Below are positions 61,511 through 64,000 of a DNA stretch of 64,000 nt, one piece after another. Numbering within the stretch: position 1 is the stretch's first letter; every line of letters starts with the position of its first letter. The DNA comes from Ehretia macrophylla (taxonomy: Eukaryota > Streptophyta > Magnoliopsida > Boraginales > Ehretiaceae): the NCBI GenBank assembly GCA_037974665.1, contig CM075773.1, forward strand, positions 25,422,353 through 25,486,352, read 5' to 3'. The position numbers were made by a program, and so were the translations under genes. Below the pieces are notes generated by a model. That model ran no database searches. It worked only from the letters and a program-made list of their open reading frames with translations, and had not been told where the DNA came from.

Positions 61511-62326
61511 GGCTGGGCCCACAAACCGAGGGCGTGGGGCTTGGGACCAAGTCTCCGTCGCCCCGGTACCCATAACTTTTGATCCGTAAGGTGTTACGCG
61601 ACGCATAGCATACAGTTGGAAAGCTCTCCGAGAGCTCTACGATGGGGCAGCCAAGCTTTGCTTCACTGGGCCTTTTTTCGGAGCCCAAAATTGAACGTTT
61701 TCATCAGTTTCGGGACACTTTTCTTCTTTTGCGCTGTTTTTCCGTCCCGGATCGTACGTCGTGCGCCACGAAAAGGGCGACAACCCAATTCGTCCCATTT
61801 TTCTTACTGAATCCCGCGGCACCTTGGGCGAGACAGCTTCGCTTCGCGTAGAGGCTGGGCCCACAAACCGAGGGCGTGGGGCTTGGGACCAAGTCTCCGT
61901 CGCTCCGGAGCCCTTAACTTTTGATCCGTAAAGAGTTACGCGGCCCACAGCATACCGTTGGAAAGCTCTCCGAGAGCTCTACGACAGGACAGCCAAGCTA
62001 TGCTTCGCTGTGCCTTTTTTCGGAGCCTAAAATTGAACGTTTTCATCAGTTTCTGGACTCTTTTCTTCTTTTACGCTGTTTTTCCGTCCCGGATCGTACG
62101 TTGTGCGCCGCGAAAAGGGCGACAACCCAATTCGTCCCATTTTTCTTACTGAATCCCGCGGCAACTTGGGCAAGACAACTTTGCCTCACGTAGAGGCTGG
62201 GCCCACAAACCGAGGGCGTGGGGCTTGGGACCAAGTCTCCGTCGCCCCGGTACCCATAACTTTTGATCCGTAAGGTGTTACGCGACGCATAGCATACAGT
62301 TGGAAAGCTCTCCGAGAGCTCTACGA
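61511..62326. repeat. Two-unit local duplication with CGCGACGCATAGC
   Basis: About 130 bp around the junctions at 61579 and 62263 is identical (CGCCCCGGTACCC, GTAAGGTGTTACGCGACGC, CATACAGTTGG), 684 bp apart. Within the interval, AATTCGTCCC with CTTACTGAATCCC occurs in both adjacent units (about 61790 and 62130). Confidence 0.75.
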
Positions 62327-62604
62327 CGGGACAGCCAAGCTATGCTTCGCTGTGCATTTTTTCGGAGCCCAAAATCGGACGTTTTCATCTGTTTCGGGAC
62401 ACTTTTCTTCTTTTGCGCTGTTTTTCCGTCCCGGATCGTACGTCGTGCGCCGCGAAAAGGGCGACAACCCAATCCGTCCCATTTTTGTTACCGAATCCCG
62501 CGGCACCTTGGGCGAGACAGCTTCGATTCGCGCAGAGGCTGGGCCCGCAAACCGAGGGCGTGGGGCTTGCGACCAAGTCTCCGTCGCTCCGGAGCCCATA
62601 ACTT

Positions 62605-62946
62605 TTGATCCGTAAAGAGTTACGCGGCCCACAGTATACCGTTGGAAAGCTCTCCGAGAGCTCTACGACGGGACAGCCAATCATCGCTTCGCTGTGCCTT
62701 TTTTCGGAGCCCAAAATCGAACGATTTCATCAGTTTCAGGACACTTTTCTTCTTTTGTGCTATTTTTCCGTCTCGGATCGTTGGTCGTGCGCCGCGACAA
62801 GGGCAACAACCCAATCCGACCCACTTTTGTTACCGAATCCCGCGGCCCCTTCGGCGAGACAGCTTCGCTTTGCGTAGAGGCTGGGCCCGCAACCCGAGGG
62901 CGTGGGGCTTGGGACCAGGTCTCCGTCAATTCGGAGCCCATAACTT
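62605..62946. repeat. Diverged D-type monomer, rightmost copy
   Basis: The D-type core (GATTTCATCAGTTTCAG, GTGCTATTTTTCC) is present with private changes: TCTCGGATCGTTGG, GCGACAAGGGCAAC, CCGACCCAC, CGGCCCCTTCGGCG and GTCAATTCGGAGCC. Confidence 0.7.
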
Positions 62947-63269
62947 TTGATCCGCAAGGAGTTACGCGGCCCGCAGCATACCGTTGGAAAGCTCTCCGAG
63001 AGCTCTACGACGCAAAAATTAAGCTTCGCTTCGCTGGGCCTATTTTCAGAGCCCAAAATCGAACGTTTTAATCAGTTTGGGGACATTTTTCTTCTTTTGC
63101 GCTGTTTTTCCGTCCCGGATCGTACGTCGTGCGCCGCGAAAAGGGCGACAACCCAATCCGTCCCATTTTTGTTACCGAATCCCGCGGCACCTTGGGCGAG
63201 ACAGCTTCGCTTCGCGTAGAGGCTGGGCCCACAAACCGAGGGCGTGGGGCTTGATACCAGGTCTCCGTC

Positions 63270-63279
63270 GCTCCGGAGC
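63270..63279. repeat. 10-bp perfect palindrome GCTCCGGAGC near monomer end
   Basis: GCTCCGGAGC is its own reverse complement and sits about ten bases before the next anchor in most monomers. Frequent variants are GCTCCAGAGC, GCTCTAGAGC and GCTCCGGACC. A related half-motif (CGGAGCCC) recurs near m101-108, so each unit contains two CGGAGCCC words about 226 bp apart. Function is unknown. Confidence 0.75.
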
Positions 63280-63673
63280 CCATAACTTTTGATCCGTAAA
63301 GAGTTACGCGGCCCACAGCATACCGTTGGAAAGCTCTCCGAGAGCTCTACGAGGAGACAGCTAAGCATTGCTTCGCAGGGCCTTTTTTCGGAGCCCAAAA
63401 TCGAACGATTTCATCAATTTCGGGACACTTTTCTTCTTTTGCGCTGTTTTTTCGTCCCGGATCGTACGTCGTGCGCCGCAAAAAGGGCGACAACCCAATC
63501 CGTCCCATTTTTGTTACCAAATCCCGCGGAACCTTGGGCGAGACAACATCAATTCGCGTAGAGGCTGGGCCCGCAAACCGAGGGCGTGGAGCTTGGGACC
63601 AAGTCTCCGTCGCTCCGGAGCCAATAAGTTTTGATCCGTAAAGAGTTACGCGGCCCACAGCATACCGTTGGAA

Positions 63674-63688
63674 AGCTCTCCGAGAGCT
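63674..63688. repeat. 7-1-7 inverted repeat in each monomer
   Basis: AGCTCTC and GAGAGCT are exact reverse complements separated by one C. Nearly every monomer carries this just downstream of CCGTTGGAAA. Variants such as GAGAGTTC (21661), GAGAGCCC (43532) and CTCAGAGAG (14137) weaken one arm and mark subfamilies. It could form a small hairpin or be a dimeric protein site; neither is shown. It includes GAGCTC, so SacI should release a 342-bp ladder. Confidence 0.8.
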
Positions 63689-63724
63689 CTACGACGGGAC
63701 AGCCAAGCTATGCTTCGCTGTGCC

Positions 63725-63793
63725 TTTTTTCGGAGCCCAAAATCGAACGTTTTCATCAGTTTCGGGACACTTTTCTTCTTTTGCGCTATTTTT
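63725..63793. other. A/T-tract cluster within the monomer
   Basis: Short homopolymer tracts (T6, A4, T4, T4, T4, T5) lie about 8-21 bp apart here, with A4 and T5 tracts further on at about 63823 and 63850. The downstream 100 bp of the unit is GC-rich and nearly free of such tracts. The arrangement repeats in every monomer. Tracts spaced near helical multiples can curve DNA or position nucleosomes; that role is inference. Confidence 0.5.
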
Positions 63794-63972
63794 CCGTCCC
63801 GGATCGTACGTCGTGCGCCGCGAAAAGGGCGACAACCCAATCCGTCCCATTTTTGTTACCGAATCCCGCGGCACCTTGGGCGAGACAGCTTCGCTTCGCG
63901 TAGAGGCTGGGCCCACAAACCGAGGGCGTGGGGCTTGGTACCAGGTCTCCGTCCCTCCGGAGCCCATAACTT

Positions 63973-64000
63973 TTGATCCGTAAAGATTTACACGGCCCAC
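63973..64000. repeat. Partial monomer at right edge
   Basis: These are the first 28 bases of the next unit, with the variant AAAGATTTACACGGCCCAC. This resembles 50637, which also has GATTTACACGG. The array continues beyond the window. Confidence 0.93.

Larger units (their letters stand above)
63631..63972. repeat. Reference (consensus-like) 342-bp monomer
   Basis: This copy is close to the array majority and serves as the map. Unit positions (m) count from the anchor T. m1-14 is the anchor TTGATCCGTAAAGA. m44-58 is a 7-1-7 inverted repeat, AGCTCTC C GAGAGCT, overlapping a SacI site (m54-59). m70-92 is the most variable stretch and defines subfamilies. m95-164 is rich in T- and A-tracts. m172-196 is CpG-dense, around CGTACGTCGTGCG. 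m255-320 is a block of linked variants. m324-333 is normally the perfect palindrome GCTCCGGAGC, broken in this copy by G to C at its first base. Hand count gives 192 G+C of 342 (56%) and about 34 CpG. I see no internal half-unit repeat at 171 bp. Confidence 0.9.
1..64000. repeat. 342-bp satellite DNA array, about 187 tandem monomers
   Basis: The window consists entirely of a 342-bp unit repeated head to tail. The anchor CTTTTGATCCGTAA recurs at 76, 418, 760, 1102, 1443, 1785 and so on to 63973. The 187 intervals sum to 63,897 bp, exactly 187 x 342 minus 57 bp of small indels. Almost all monomers are 340-343 bp; exceptions are 337, 328 and 319 bp. Orientation never flips and no foreign sequence interrupts the array. 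Apparent reading frames (90, 102, 87, 103, 108 and 64 aa classes on both strands) are shadows of the repeat: 342 is divisible by three, starts are TTG or other alternative codons, and ends are repeat-encoded stops. No promoter, splice structure or protein family is recognisable. Known biology: arrays of one- or two-nucleosome units typify centromeric and heterochromatic satellites in eukaryotes. Family name and species cannot be read from the sequence. Confidence 0.97.

Noticed and set aside
63674..63688. The 7-1-7 inverted repeat as a bacterial-type transcription terminator
   Set aside because: The one-base loop is too small for a stable terminator hairpin, no T-run follows directly, and there are no upstream genes.
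63770..63800. Pyrimidine-rich stretch followed by GTCCC as a splice acceptor or RNA polymerase III terminator
   Set aside because: It is part of the repeat in all units. There is no associated exon, tRNA-like box A/box B pair or transcript evidence.
1..64000. CRISPR array
   Set aside because: The period is 342 bp and the entire unit is conserved. There is no short repeat alternating with unique spacers, and no cas-like gene.
1..64000. Ribosomal DNA or intergenic-spacer sub-repeats
   Set aside because: No rRNA-like sequence, promoter core or terminator motif occurs anywhere, and the unit does not change across 64 kb.
1..64000. Primate-type alpha satellite (171 bp) read as dimers
   Set aside because: 342 is 2 x 171, but the unit is GC-rich, shows no similarity between its halves, and has no complete CENP-B box. 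The shared number is treated as nucleosome-scale coincidence.

Overview
The whole 64 kb window is one uninterrupted, head-to-tail tandem satellite array. The unit is 342 bp. Anchoring on the TTG of the motif CTTTTGATCCGTAA, 188 anchors fall between 76 and 63973, giving 187 complete monomers with part-monomers at both edges. All monomers have the same orientation. I find no unique sequence, credible gene, RNA gene, transposon insertion, CRISPR array or microbial operon.

This points to the nuclear genome of a eukaryote, in a satellite-rich domain such as a centromere, pericentromere or other heterochromatic block. The array alone cannot name the organism. The unit length is about two nucleosomes (2 x 171). 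The unit is GC-rich (192 of 342 bases in the reference monomer) and not depleted of CpG. A plant is plausible but is a low-confidence inference.

The many 60-217 aa open frames on both strands are by-products of the repeat. Since 342 is 3 x 114, each frame recurs in phase in every copy, and the frames begin at TTG or other alternative starts and end at conserved stops.

Layout: (1) 1-17 kb is a mosaic of subfamilies, rich in GTAAGGAG-bearing monomers and in a GAATAGGG subfamily (C-type). (2) 17-20.5 kb is transitional. (3) 20.5-33.5 kb holds two tandem copies of a 19-monomer higher-order block (offset 6,497-6,498 bp). (4) About 31.9-37.0 kb shows a second, overlapping 9-monomer periodicity (offset 3,078-3,079 bp). 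(5) 37-64 kb is dominated by one subfamily. It contains a recurring 2-4 monomer cassette (five copies), a 2.3 kb block duplicated about 14.0 kb apart, and small local duplications near 53-55 kb and 61.5-62.3 kb. Only three monomers are clearly shortened (337, 328 and 319 bp); the rest are 340-343 bp.

The interest lies in how the array evolved: nested segmental duplication, conversion-like patches, subfamily mosaicism, a CpG-transition-like variant spectrum, and conserved dyad and A/T-tract elements within each monomer.
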